Assembly: GCF_000196135.1 (NCBI RefSeq)
Contig: NC_005090.1
Span: forward strand, 444,001-508,000
Source of the DNA: Wolinella succinogenes DSM 1740
Lineage (GTDB): Bacteria; Campylobacterota; Campylobacteria; Campylobacterales; Helicobacteraceae
Reading direction: 5' to 3'
DNA length: 64,000 nucleotides
Part shown: positions 35,610-44,457 of the stretch, one piece after another
How the letters are laid out: every line of letters begins with the position of its first letter
Numbering within the stretch: position 1 is the first letter of the stretch
Notes under the pieces: model-generated
Seen by the model: only the letters and a program-made list of their open reading frames with translations
Database searches by the model: none
What the model was told of the DNA's origin: nothing
Program-made: the position numbers and the translations under genes

Positions 35610-37050
35610 TAGTTATATCACCAATGAAGAGGCGCTTATCCTCCAAAAGCTCAAAGAGGAGCATGGATATAGGCTCTACAATCCCGAAGCCAAGCGTTTT
35701 GGCGACTTTCTCCGCGCTTTTAGCCAAACCGCAGGGACGCTTTATGAGGGTAAGAGGAGCGAGGTGAGCGCGAGTGACTTTATCCTCACCCTTGGAGGAT
35801 CGATTCGTCATGAGGCGCCTGTAGTGAAATACGCGATCAACAACGCCCTCAAGATGAACAAAGGCTCTAGCCTCCTTTGTCTCCACCCTCTCAAGGATAA
35901 GGCAATGGAGAATCTTGGAAAAAATGTCACCTCCCTCTCCTATGCTCCCCTCAAAGAGGAGCAGGCGGTGGCATGGCTACTCCAAGCTGCCCTTCCAAGA
36001 GAGATTCTAAGGGGCTCCTTTTTGGAGTATTTGGAGGGTAAAGAGCGTTGGACGAGCGTGGAGATTCCTGCTGCTAATGAGGGTGAAGAACCAACCAAAG
36101 AGGAGCGTTATGAGAGCCTTTTGGCGAGTGCATTAGGGTGGGAGTTTGACCTCCGCACCTCCCTCACCCAAGCCTCCTCTCCGATTCTTGTCATTGGAGC
36201 GGATCTCTACGCTCATCCTAGAGCCACCAATATCGCTAGAATGCTAGGAATCCTCCAAAAGCATAGCGCCATTAAGATTCTTCTCACCCCTCCCTCCACC
36301 AACACCCTAGGGGTCGCTCTCCTTTGTGATTTGGATGAAGAAAAGGGAGAATACACTATTGGCTATAACACCCAAGGAGACTTCATTCTCTCCTCTCTTC
36401 CCGAGAGAGCCCATCTCTTAATGCCCGCTCTCAATCAACAAGAGGGAACCTTCACCAATATAGACAAACGAGTGATTCCTCTCCATCCCGCTCTTCCCTA
36501 TGAGGGATATGAGCTTAATGATATTGCCAAAGCCCTAGGACTCAAAGAGGAGCACACGATCCACTACACCCCTTTGCTCCCTAAAGAGAAAGGATTCTTG
36601 GAAGTGGCCTTTGATTCTCTCCCTAATCACTATGAGAATGATGGGAGTGAGAAAAGGGGGTATGAGCTTGCCCCTGTGGTGGATGGGGTGAAAAAAGAAG
36701 AGGTTTTGGAGCTTGAGATTCCAAAAGAGCGGGAGGATTTCAAGGCCAACGCCTACGCACGCAACCCCGAATCACAATTTTCCCCTTGGAGTGCGCGTTC
36801 ATCCATTTTGCAGGCCAAAGCAGGAATCTACGCCTCCTCTGCGATGATGGAGTCCTTAGGAATGGAAGCAGGCGAGGAGCTCAGGCTTGAGGGACCAGAG
36901 GGGTCACTCACGCTCCCTCTCTATCTCGATGCTTCCATGGAGGGAGAGTTTCTGGCTGTCTCGATTTATGAGCACTTTGGAGAGGCGCATCCGCTCTTTC
37001 CCACGGGCTATCCCTTCTCTCATCTTTCTGTGAAAAAGGCGAAATCATGA
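35437..37050 (+). CDS. nuoG: Second NuoG copy, C-terminal part (downstream of the frameshift)
   Basis: This frame is open to TGA 37048-37050. The genuine NuoG sequence begins at about 35536 (SLGQEREQLHEALEAF); residues coded before that are out-of-frame noise, and no convincing ribosome binding site for independent initiation is visible. It covers the molybdopterin-oxidoreductase-like large domain and a C-terminal beta-barrel domain (from about 36780, with GIYASSAMMESLG), which the first copy lacks in this form. The stop overlaps the nuoH ATG, so the gene is kept in operon register. Whether it is expressed depends on slippage, a true eight-C allele, or a sequence error. Confidence 0.8.
   Translation: MRPSRAKSIVSPMIGILGISAGRGDLALILPPPSLGQEREQLHEALEAFKKADTIAFSSYITNEEALILQKLKEEHGYRLYNPEAKRFGDFLRAFSQTAGTLYEGKRSEVSASDFILTLGGSIRHEAPVVKYAINNALKMNKGSSLLCLHPLKDKAMENLGKNVTSLSYAPLKEEQAVAWLLQAALPREILRGSFLEYLEGKERWTSVEIPAANEGEEPTKEERYESLLASALGWEFDLRTSLTQASSPILVIGADLYAHPRATNIARMLGILQKHSAIKILLTPPSTNTLGVALLCDLDEEKGEYTIGYNTQGDFILSSLPERAHLLMPALNQQEGTFTNIDKRVIPLHPALPYEGYELNDIAKALGLKEEHTIHYTPLLPKEKGFLEVAFDSLPNHYENDGSEKRGYELAPVVDGVKKEEVLELEIPKEREDFKANAYARNPESQFSPWSARSSILQAKAGIYASSAMMESLGMEAGEELRLEGPEGSLTLPLYLDASMEGEFLAVSIYEHFGEAHPLFPTGYPFSHLSVKKAKS
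35527..35535 (+). repeat. Homopolymeric C9 tract at the nuoG2 frameshift
   Basis: Nine consecutive C. Eight would read GCC CCC CCC TCT TTG GGG CAA and join both nuoG2 frames; nine, as here, truncates the protein at 309 residues. Runs of this length are slippage-prone in Helicobacter and Campylobacter, where they drive phase variation. Confidence 0.9.
35573..35690 (+). repeat. nuoG shared patch A, copy 2
   Basis: 118 bases matching 33278-33395 with one difference. It begins 38 bases after the C9 tract. Confidence 0.93.
36151..36663 (+). repeat. nuoG shared patch B, copy 2
   Basis: 513 bases matching 33787-34299 with two visible differences, both close to the patch edges. Confidence 0.93.
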
Positions 37051-38036
37051 CCCCTTATATCATCGAAACCATTCTTAAAGTCTTGGTTGTCGTGGCGATC
37101 TTCTCGGCTTTGGCTGGATTTTTGACCTATGTTGAGCGAAAGGTGCTTGCCTTCATGCAGCGTCGATTGGGGCCTATGCATGTGGGGCCTTACGGGGTTT
37201 TGCAAATCTTAGCCGATGGAATCAAACTCTTCACCAAAGAGGATATTGTCCCCGTGGGGGCCAACCAGACGATTTTTAAAATCGCTCCCGTGATCTCTGC
37301 GGCCACGGCCTTTATCGCCATGAGTGCGGTGCCGTTCTTCCCTGAGTTTGAGCTCTTTGGCCATACAGTGCGACCCATTATCGCGGATATTAATGTCGGG
37401 ATTCTCTTTGTGCTTGGGGTGGGGGCAGTAGGAATGTATGGTCCTCTTTTGGCGGGAATGAGCTCAGGCAACAAATGGTCACTCCTAGGAGCAGCGCGTG
37501 CGACTGTGCAGCTGCTCAGTTTTGAGGTGGTCTCAGGGCTTTCGATTTTAGCACCCCTAATGATGGTCGGATCGCTCTCGCTCATTGAGATTAACAACTA
37601 TCAAAGCGGAGGAATCTTTGATTGGCTTGTTTGGTCTCAGCCCTTGGCCTTTTTACTCTTTCTCATCGCGGGTTATGCGGAGCTCAATCGAACCCCTTTT
37701 GACCTTTTGGAGCATGAGGCGGAGATTGTTGCGGGATTTGCCACGGAGTATTCAGGAATGCGCTGGGGAATGTTTTTCATTGGCGAATATGCCAATATGA
37801 TCACCCTCGCCTTTCTTGTGGTGCTCCTCTTTTTTGGGGGATTTAATCCGCTTTGGTTCATCCCCGGAGGAATCGCCATTTTACTCAAAGTGGCGGTTTT
37901 CCTTTTCCTCTTTTTGTGGGTGAGGGCGGCGTGGCCTCACATTAGGCCAGATCAGCTCATGTGGGTCTGCTGGAAGGTTCTCATGCCTCTAGCGCTTTTA
38001 AATATTGTCCTCACGGGCATTGTGCTGATTTTGTAG
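37047..38036 (+). CDS. nuoH: Complex I subunit NuoH
   Basis: A 329-residue subunit with about eight membrane segments, linking the quinone site to the proton channels. Conserved pieces: [23 protein letters not shown] in the first cytoplasmic loop (near residue 27), and the acidic loop [21 protein letters not shown] near residue 210. ATG overlaps the nuoG2 stop (ATGA). Confidence 0.97.
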   Translation: MTPYIIETILKVLVVVAIFSALAGFLTYVERKVLAFMQRRLGPMHVGPYGVLQILADGIKLFTKEDIVPVGANQTIFKIAPVISAATAFIAMSAVPFFPEFELFGHTVRPIIADINVGILFVLGVGAVGMYGPLLAGMSSGNKWSLLGAARATVQLLSFEVVSGLSILAPLMMVGSLSLIEINNYQSGGIFDWLVWSQPLAFLLFLIAGYAELNRTPFDLLEHEAEIVAGFATEYSGMRWGMFFIGEYANMITLAFLVVLLFFGGFNPLWFIPGGIAILLKVAVFLFLFLWVRAAWPHIRPDQLMWVCWKVLMPLALLNIVLTGIVLIL

Positions 38037-38041
38037 GAGGG

Positions 38042-38659
38042 ATGGATTTGAAGCAGAAATATATTTTTATCGAAGGCACCAACTGCCCTGTGACGGTGCG
38101 CGGTAGGCTCCTCCAAGTCTTTAGACGGAGCGTGAGCGGAGAGCTCTTTAAGGGGCTTTGGCTTGTGCTAAGAGAGATGTTGCGCTTTAACATTCACACC
38201 ACACAATACCCCAAAGAGAAGCTTCCTCTCTCGCCTAGATATCGGGCGATTCATGAGTTGCTCAGGCTTCTAGAGAGTGGAAATGAGCGCTGCATCGGGT
38301 GTGGCTTGTGTGAGAAGATCTGCATTAGCAATTGCATTCGCATGGAGACCTCTTATGGAGAGGATGGACGCAAAAAAGTACATGAGTACACCATTAATTT
38401 TGGGCGTTGCATCTTTTGCGGTTTCTGCGCGGAGGTTTGCCCTGAGCTAGCGATTGTTCATGGCGGACGCTATGAGAATGCCAGCGAACAGAGGGCGCAC
38501 TTCGGGCTCAAAGAGGATATGCTCACCCCTATGGAGCGCTTCATGAATCAAGGACAGAAGGAGTTTCCTGGTTTTGGGGCTTTAAGTCAAGACGCCGATT
38601 CCAAGGTCAAAAAGACCCCTCTAGCCTACTTCACTCCCAAAGGAGAAGAGAATGTTTGA
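38042..38659 (+). CDS. nuoI: Complex I subunit NuoI
   Basis: A 205-residue ferredoxin-like subunit holding clusters N6a and N6b. The two ligand sets are [15 protein letters not shown] and [13 protein letters not shown], separated by about 38 residues. ATG 38042 follows a TAGGAGGG ribosome binding site; an upstream in-frame ATG lies within nuoH and is rejected. The C-terminal 45 residues are an extension rich in charged residues. Confidence 0.96.
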   Translation: MDLKQKYIFIEGTNCPVTVRGRLLQVFRRSVSGELFKGLWLVLREMLRFNIHTTQYPKEKLPLSPRYRAIHELLRLLESGNERCIGCGLCEKICISNCIRMETSYGEDGRKKVHEYTINFGRCIFCGFCAEVCPELAIVHGGRYENASEQRAHFGLKEDMLTPMERFMNQGQKEFPGFGALSQDADSKVKKTPLAYFTPKGEENV

Positions 38660-39224
38660 GACCATCGCCTTTTATCTTTTTGCCGCACTCAGCGCTTCGA
38701 TGTTTTTGATTGTGGTGACCACTAACAATGTTCTTCATGCCCTAAGCGCGCTAGCCGCAGGGATGATCTTCATCTCAGCCTTCTTTTTTATGCTTGGCGC
38801 GGAGTTTCTTGGGGTGGCGCAGATCATCGTCTATACAGGAGCGGTGATGGCGCTTTATGCCTTTGGAATGATGTTTTTTGATAGCAGTAAAGCGATCAAG
38901 GAGAAAGAGGAGAATCGATGGGTTCTTTGGGTCTTGATTGGAATCGTCACGCTTTTGCTTTTAGTGATTCTAGGCGCCCCCTTTATCCATCTCTCGCTTG
39001 ATGCACGCCATCCTATTCCTGAGGGGGTTGGTAACACCGAGGCGATTGGCTATGTTCTTTTCACCCAATACCTTGTGCCTTTTGAGCTAGCCGCAGTGAT
39101 GCTCTTGGTGGCGATGATCGCAGGAATCGTGCTAGCGGGCAAAAAGATGGATCAATCCCTCACGCTTATGAGCGATGAAGAGGCGGAGATTCTTCTTAAA
39201 AAAACCAAAAAAAGGAGCTTTTGA
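38652..39224 (+). CDS. nuoJ: Complex I subunit NuoJ
   Basis: A 190-residue membrane subunit with about five hydrophobic segments. [21 protein letters not shown] around residue 50 is the conserved NuoJ helix with a pi-bulge. It overlaps nuoI by eight bases and nuoK by one (TGATG). Confidence 0.95.
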   Translation: MFETIAFYLFAALSASMFLIVVTTNNVLHALSALAAGMIFISAFFFMLGAEFLGVAQIIVYTGAVMALYAFGMMFFDSSKAIKEKEENRWVLWVLIGIVTLLLLVILGAPFIHLSLDARHPIPEGVGNTEAIGYVLFTQYLVPFELAAVMLLVAMIAGIVLAGKKMDQSLTLMSDEEAEILLKKTKKRSF

Positions 39225-39526
39225 TGGTCACCCTCAACCACTACCTTATTCTCTCGTCACTCCTTTTTATGATTGGGCTTGTTGGGGTGATGCGGCGCAA
39301 GAATCTCCTCATGCTCTTTTTCTCCACAGAGATCATGCTCAATGCCGTCAATGTTGGTTTGGTCGCAGCGGGCAAATACATGAATGATATGGCGGGGCAG
39401 ATGTTCTCGTTTTTTATCATTGCGGTGGCAGCGAGCGAGGTGGCCGTGGGGCTTGGACTGCTTATCCTTTGGTATAAGAAAAATGGCAGTCTGGATTTGG
39501 ATAATCTCCAGCTGATGAAAGGATAA
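39224..39526 (+). CDS. nuoK: Complex I subunit NuoK
   Basis: A 100-residue subunit with three membrane segments and two conserved membrane glutamates, in FSTEIMLNAVN (about residue 36) and ASEVAVGLGLLI (about residue 72). ATG 39224 overlaps the nuoJ stop and follows AAAAAGGAG. Confidence 0.96.
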   Translation: MVTLNHYLILSSLLFMIGLVGVMRRKNLLMLFFSTEIMLNAVNVGLVAAGKYMNDMAGQMFSFFIIAVAASEVAVGLGLLILWYKKNGSLDLDNLQLMKG

Positions 39527-39529
39527 GGG

Positions 39530-41377
39530 ATGTTGGAAAACCTTCTTTACACAGCGCTTTTTGCTCCCTTGGTGGGGTCGCTATTGAGTGCAACTTTGGC
39601 CGCTGGATCCAAGAGGCTCTTTTTGGGAATCCTCACCTCCGCTCTTTTGGCGCTCTCTATGGCCTGCTCCATCGCACTTTTTATCTACACTCTGCATGGA
39701 GCGAGCGTAGAGGCGAGGCTGATGGATTGGATTGGGGCGGGAGATCTCTCCCTCTCCTTTGGGTTTGTGGTCGATCAGGTGAGTGCCACCATGATGTTGG
39801 TGGTGACGGTGGTCTCCACGATGGTGCACATCTTCTCCATTGGCTACATGAAGCACGACCCCTCGTTCAATCGATTCTTCGCCTACTTGTCGGCGTTTGT
39901 CTTCTCGATGCTTGTTTTGGTCATGAGCGATAACTATCTTGGGCTCTTTATCGGATGGGAAGGAGTGGGGCTCTGCTCTTGGATGCTGATTGGATTTTGG
40001 TATCACAAAGAGAGCGCGAGTTTTGCCGCCAACGAGGCGTTTATCATGAACCGAATCGCCGATCTTGGGATGTTGCTTGGAATCTTCTTGCTTTTTTGGA
40101 CCTTTGGAAGCGTGCGCTATGAGGAGGTCTTTACGCAAGCGAGTGAAGTGGAGAGCTCCACTCTCACGCTCATTGGATTGCTCCTTTTTGTCGGCGCGAT
40201 GGGAAAATCGGCTCAATTTCCTCTGCACACATGGCTAGCGGATGCGATGGAGGGGCCCACGCCTGTTTCGGCGCTCATCCACGCTGCCACCATGGTCACC
40301 GCGGGGGTCTATCTGGTGATTCGCTCCCATCCTATCTATGATCTGATTCCTGATGTGGGCTATCTCATCGCTTGCCTAGGGGCGTTTGTAGCGATTTTTG
40401 CCGCGAGCATGGCACTGGTTAATCGCGACTTGAAGCGAATCATTGCCTACTCCACGCTCTCTCAGCTTGGATATATGTTCGTGGCTGCGGGTATTGGGGC
40501 TTATTGGGTGGCGCTTTTCCACCTTATGACACATGCCTTTTTCAAATCGCTCCTCTTTCTTGGTGCGGGAAATGTCATGCACGCGATGCACGATAAGCTC
40601 GATATCACCAAGATGGGAGCGCTCTATAAGCCCCTCAAAGCCACGGCGATTCTGATGATTCTTGCCTCGGTGGCGCTGGCGGGAATCTACCCCTTTGCGG
40701 GATTCTTCTCTAAAGACAAAATCCTAGAGGCGGCCTTTAGTCAGGGTCATTTTGTCCTTTGGTTTATGCTCTGGGTGGGCGCAGGACTCACTGCCTTTTA
40801 TAGCTTTAGGCTTATTATGCTTGTCTTTTTTGTCCCCAAAAATCATGACGAGCATCCTCATGAGGCCTATCCCTATATGATTGGCGCGATGATTCCTTTA
40901 GCGATTTTAGCGGTAGTGAGTGGGTGGTTTGAGAGCCCCTTCCATCATTATGTGGGCGCACTTTTGCCCCTTCATGACAAAGAGCTGGGGGTGATGACTC
41001 ACTGGGCTCTTATCTTTTTGGCTAGCGCCATGGCTCTTAGTGGAATCTTCTATGCGGTCTATAAATACTACAAAGGAGGATTTGATCCCTCATGGGAGAA
41101 GAGTCGAATCTACAAGCTTCTTAGCGCGCAGTATTACATCCCCCAAATCTATGAGAAGTGCGTCATGATTCCCTACAAGCGACTCTCAGAGATGGCTTGG
41201 CGAATGATTGATTTAAAGATCATCGACTTCACGGTGGATCTCATTGCAAGGGCGATTTACAAGAGTGGAGAGTGCGCACGACCCATTCAGAGTGGGAACC
41301 TCTCCAAAATGTTGCGCCTCATGCTCTTTGGTTTGGCGCTCCTTTTGGTGCTCATGATTTTTGGAATACGAGGGTAG
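39530..41377 (+). CDS. nuoL: Complex I subunit NuoL
   Basis: A 615-residue antiporter-like proton-pumping subunit with about 14-16 membrane segments. GWEGVGLCSWMLIGFWY holds the key membrane glutamate of this family near residue 142. THAFFKSLLFLGAGNVMHAMH carries the conserved lysine and histidines, and a long C-terminal region corresponds to the lateral helix. Three bases separate it from nuoK. Confidence 0.96.
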   Translation: MLENLLYTALFAPLVGSLLSATLAAGSKRLFLGILTSALLALSMACSIALFIYTLHGASVEARLMDWIGAGDLSLSFGFVVDQVSATMMLVVTVVSTMVHIFSIGYMKHDPSFNRFFAYLSAFVFSMLVLVMSDNYLGLFIGWEGVGLCSWMLIGFWYHKESASFAANEAFIMNRIADLGMLLGIFLLFWTFGSVRYEEVFTQASEVESSTLTLIGLLLFVGAMGKSAQFPLHTWLADAMEGPTPVSALIHAATMVTAGVYLVIRSHPIYDLIPDVGYLIACLGAFVAIFAASMALVNRDLKRIIAYSTLSQLGYMFVAAGIGAYWVALFHLMTHAFFKSLLFLGAGNVMHAMHDKLDITKMGALYKPLKATAILMILASVALAGIYPFAGFFSKDKILEAAFSQGHFVLWFMLWVGAGLTAFYSFRLIMLVFFVPKNHDEHPHEAYPYMIGAMIPLAILAVVSGWFESPFHHYVGALLPLHDKELGVMTHWALIFLASAMALSGIFYAVYKYYKGGFDPSWEKSRIYKLLSAQYYIPQIYEKCVMIPYKRLSEMAWRMIDLKIIDFTVDLIARAIYKSGECARPIQSGNLSKMLRLMLFGLALLLVLMIFGIRG

Positions 41378-41380
41378 GGC

Positions 41381-42901
41381 ATGGAATATCTATTAACATT
41401 ATTGATCTTTTTCCCCGCAATTGCTGCGCTTATGGCGCTTTTGGTGAATGAAAACATCAAATCTTTCGCGGTGGTGGTGAGTGCCCTAGAGCTTGTGTTG
41501 GCCTTGGTGCTGTGGGCTAATTTTGACACCCAAAGCGGTGAGATGCAGTTTATCCACCATCTCCCCCTGGTGGCGAGTTATGGAATCAACTACTTTGTGG
41601 GCGTGGATGGAATCTCCCTCTTTTTGATCATTTTGGCGACCTTCATCTCGCTCATTGGATTCATCTCGCTCAATGAGCCCAACGAGACCAAAAAGCTCAT
41701 CGTCTCGCTCCTCTTTTTAGAGACGATCATGGTGGGGGTTTTTTCTGCACTGGATGCGATTCTTTTCTACCTTTTTTGGGAGCTCTCCTTGGTGCCGATG
41801 CTCTATATTATCGGAGCATGGGGAAGTGGCAAGCGAATCTATGCGGCGGTGAAGTTCTTCCTCTATACCTTCACGGGCTCGCTTGTGATGCTCGTGGGGA
41901 TGCTCTACTTTGCCTACACCTACTATCAGACTACAGGAATCTGGACCTTCTCGATTCTGGATTGGCATATGCTAGTGCTCCCTTTAGAGCTCCAAAAATG
42001 GCTATTTATCGCCTTTTTTGCGGGGATTGCGATCAAGGTTCCGATGTTCCCCTTTCACACTTGGCTCCCCTACGCCCATGGGCAAGCCCCCACGATAGGT
42101 TCAATCATCCTTGCCGCGGTGCTTCTTAAGATGGGAACCTATGGTTTTGTCCGATTCTCTCTCCCTCTCTTTCCTGATGCCTCGGTCGCCTTTGCGATAC
42201 CTATCGCGATTCTTTGTCTTGTGATGATCATCTATGGAGCGATGGTCGCCTACGCCCAAGAGGACATGAAGCAGGTGATCGCCTATAGCTCTATCTCGCA
42301 CATGGGAGTGATTGTTCTTGGAACTTTTGCGCTCAATGTCGAGGGAATCAGCGGCTCGATCTTCTTTATGTTAAGCCATGGGATCGTGAGTGGGGCGCTC
42401 TTTATGCTAGTGGGGGTGATCTATGAGCGGCGCCACACTAAGCTCATCGCCAAGATGGGCGGGATTGCTAGCGTGATGCCCTACTACGCCACGATCTTTG
42501 GTCTTATGTTGATGGCTTCGGTGGGATTGCCTCTCACGATGGGCTTTGTGGGTGAATTCCTCTCTCTGCTTGGATTCTTCAAGGCCTCTCCATGGATTGC
42601 CTTTTTGGCAGGAACAAGCATCATCTTAGGTTCAGTCTATATGCTGGTGCTTTTTAAGCGAGTCTTTTTTGGCAAGGTGACTTGCGAGGAGAACGCTGCC
42701 CTCAAAGACCTCAATGGCACAGAGCTAGCAGCGCTTTTGCCCTTGGTGGTGGTGGTGATTTGGCTTGGAATCTACCCCAAGCCCATCCTCGCTCCTATTG
42801 ATGTGAGTGTCAAAGGGATGATGGAGCTCATGCAACAAAAAGCGCGCACCCAAAGCGCTAAAGAGTGGCTGGGGACACCCAAAGCAGAAGGAGGCCTATA
42901 A
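41381..42901 (+). CDS. nuoM: Complex I subunit NuoM
   Basis: A 506-residue antiporter-like subunit. [20 protein letters not shown] (near residue 130) contains the conserved glutamate. Conserved lysine-bearing segments include [20 protein letters not shown] and [15 protein letters not shown]. Stop overlaps the nuoN ATG by one base. Confidence 0.96.
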
Positions 42902-44391
42902 TGCTAGAAGTTGTCAATATTCCCCTAGAGAGCCTCAATCTTTCCACTATCTTGCCCATGGCGGTGGTCATTGCGGGTGCGCTGGTGATTCTTGGAATCG
43001 ACCTCTTCACCAAGAATAGCTCGCGCAGTTTTTACACGATGCTAAGTGTTATTTTTATCGTGCTCGATTTGGGTGCAGTGCTCTATTTTGAGGGGTATAG
43101 CCGAGGGTTTTTTGATTTTATGCTCATCGATGGAATCTCAATTCTCTCACAGTTTATTATTCTTATCGCCTCCGCGCTCTTTATCCCTTTGGCGCTCACC
43201 TCGAAGCGATTCCATGAATTTTCCTATCCGGAGTATTATGCGCTCTTCCTTTTTATGATCGCAGGATTCCAATTCATGGTCTCTAGCGATCATTTGATTC
43301 TTATTTTTGTAGGCTTAGAGACCGCTTCTCTCGCCCTCTATACGCTCATCGCGATGCACAACCGTCAAAGCGCCTTTGAGGCAGCGATCAAATATTTCAC
43401 CATGGGAGCTTTGGCGGCGGGATTCTTTACCTTTGGCTCGATGCTGCTCTATGTGGCCAGCGGCACGCTTGAGCTCAATGTAATGGCCGAGGTGCTAGTG
43501 GAGCGCGACTTCCAGCCGTCTTGGCTCGTCTTTGCAGGATTTGTTTTCCTCTGCTCTGCCATTGGCTTTAAAATTTCACTTGTCCCCTTTCATACTTGGA
43601 CGCCCGATGTTTATGAGGGCACCAACTCTGTCTTGGCAGGTTATATGTCGGTGGTCCCTAAGATCGCTGGATTTATTGTGGCGATGAGGTTTTTTGACAT
43701 TTTCTTGGCTTCGGAGATTGAGTGGGTGCGCAACCTTCTCTATTTCCTCACGATTCTCACTATCACGCTTCCCAATATCATGGCCTTGGTGCAGGAGGAT
43801 GTGAAGCGGATGCTCGCCTACAGCTCCATTTCGCACGCAGGATTCGCGCTTGCAGCCATCATGATCAACACCACACAGTCCACCAGTGCCCTCTTTCTCT
43901 ATTGGATTCTTTTCCTCTTCACCAACCTTGGAGCCTTCACGATGTTGTGGGTCTCTAGGAGTAAGATCAATCATTGGAATCATCGCTACGATCACCCCTA
44001 TGAGCGATTCTCGGGGATGGCAAGAATCATGCCTGTGGGGGCGATTCTCATGGGAATCTTCATGTTAAGCCTCGCGGGCGTGCCCCCCTTTGCGGTCTTT
44101 TGGGGCAAGATGTATCTCATGAGCTCTGCGCTAAATAGTGGTTTTATCGTGCTAGCACTCATCATGGCGGTCAATAGTGCCATCTCGGCCTACTACTATC
44201 TCAAACTCATCATCTATATGTTCCTCAAAGAGCCTCAAAAGAGCAATGAGCGGGATGTCTTCATGAAAAACGCCACGATGCCCCTAAGGACGATCATCGG
44301 ACTTTCAGCGAGTGTGGTGATTCTTTCAGTCTTTTTTGTGGATAGACTTTTGGATTTTATCCTTAAGTATGTGGAGTATAGCGGATTCTAA
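42901..44391 (+). CDS. nuoN: Complex I subunit NuoN
   Basis: A 496-residue antiporter-like subunit, last of the operon. [18 protein letters not shown] carries the acidic residue, [17 protein letters not shown] and [17 protein letters not shown] the conserved basic ones. ATG 42901 overlaps the nuoM stop (TAATG); an earlier ATG at 42865 lies inside nuoM and would add a non-family N terminus. Confidence 0.96.
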
Positions 44392-44428
44392 TCCCCCTCC
44401 TCCGCGCCCTTTAAAGAGGCAAAGATGG

Positions 44429-44452
44429 TATAATCTCCATAAAAAACAGGGA
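44429..44452 (+). promoter_or_regulatory. pflA promoter -10 and ribosome binding site
   Basis: TATAAT at 44429-44434, 24 bases before the pflA ATG, with AGGGAG at about 44448-44453. No clear -35. It gives pflA a short leader of its own, independent of the nuo operon. Confidence 0.6.
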
Positions 44453-44457
44453 GTTTC

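Noticed and set aside
33278-36663. The identical nuoG patches as an insertion sequence or other mobile element.
   Set aside because: They are coding, in frame in both genes, without terminal inverted repeats, target duplications or a transposase.
35437-37050. Independent translation of the second half of nuoG2 from ATG 35437.
   Set aside because: The first 33 codons are an out-of-frame reading of conserved NuoG sequence and no good ribosome binding site is visible.
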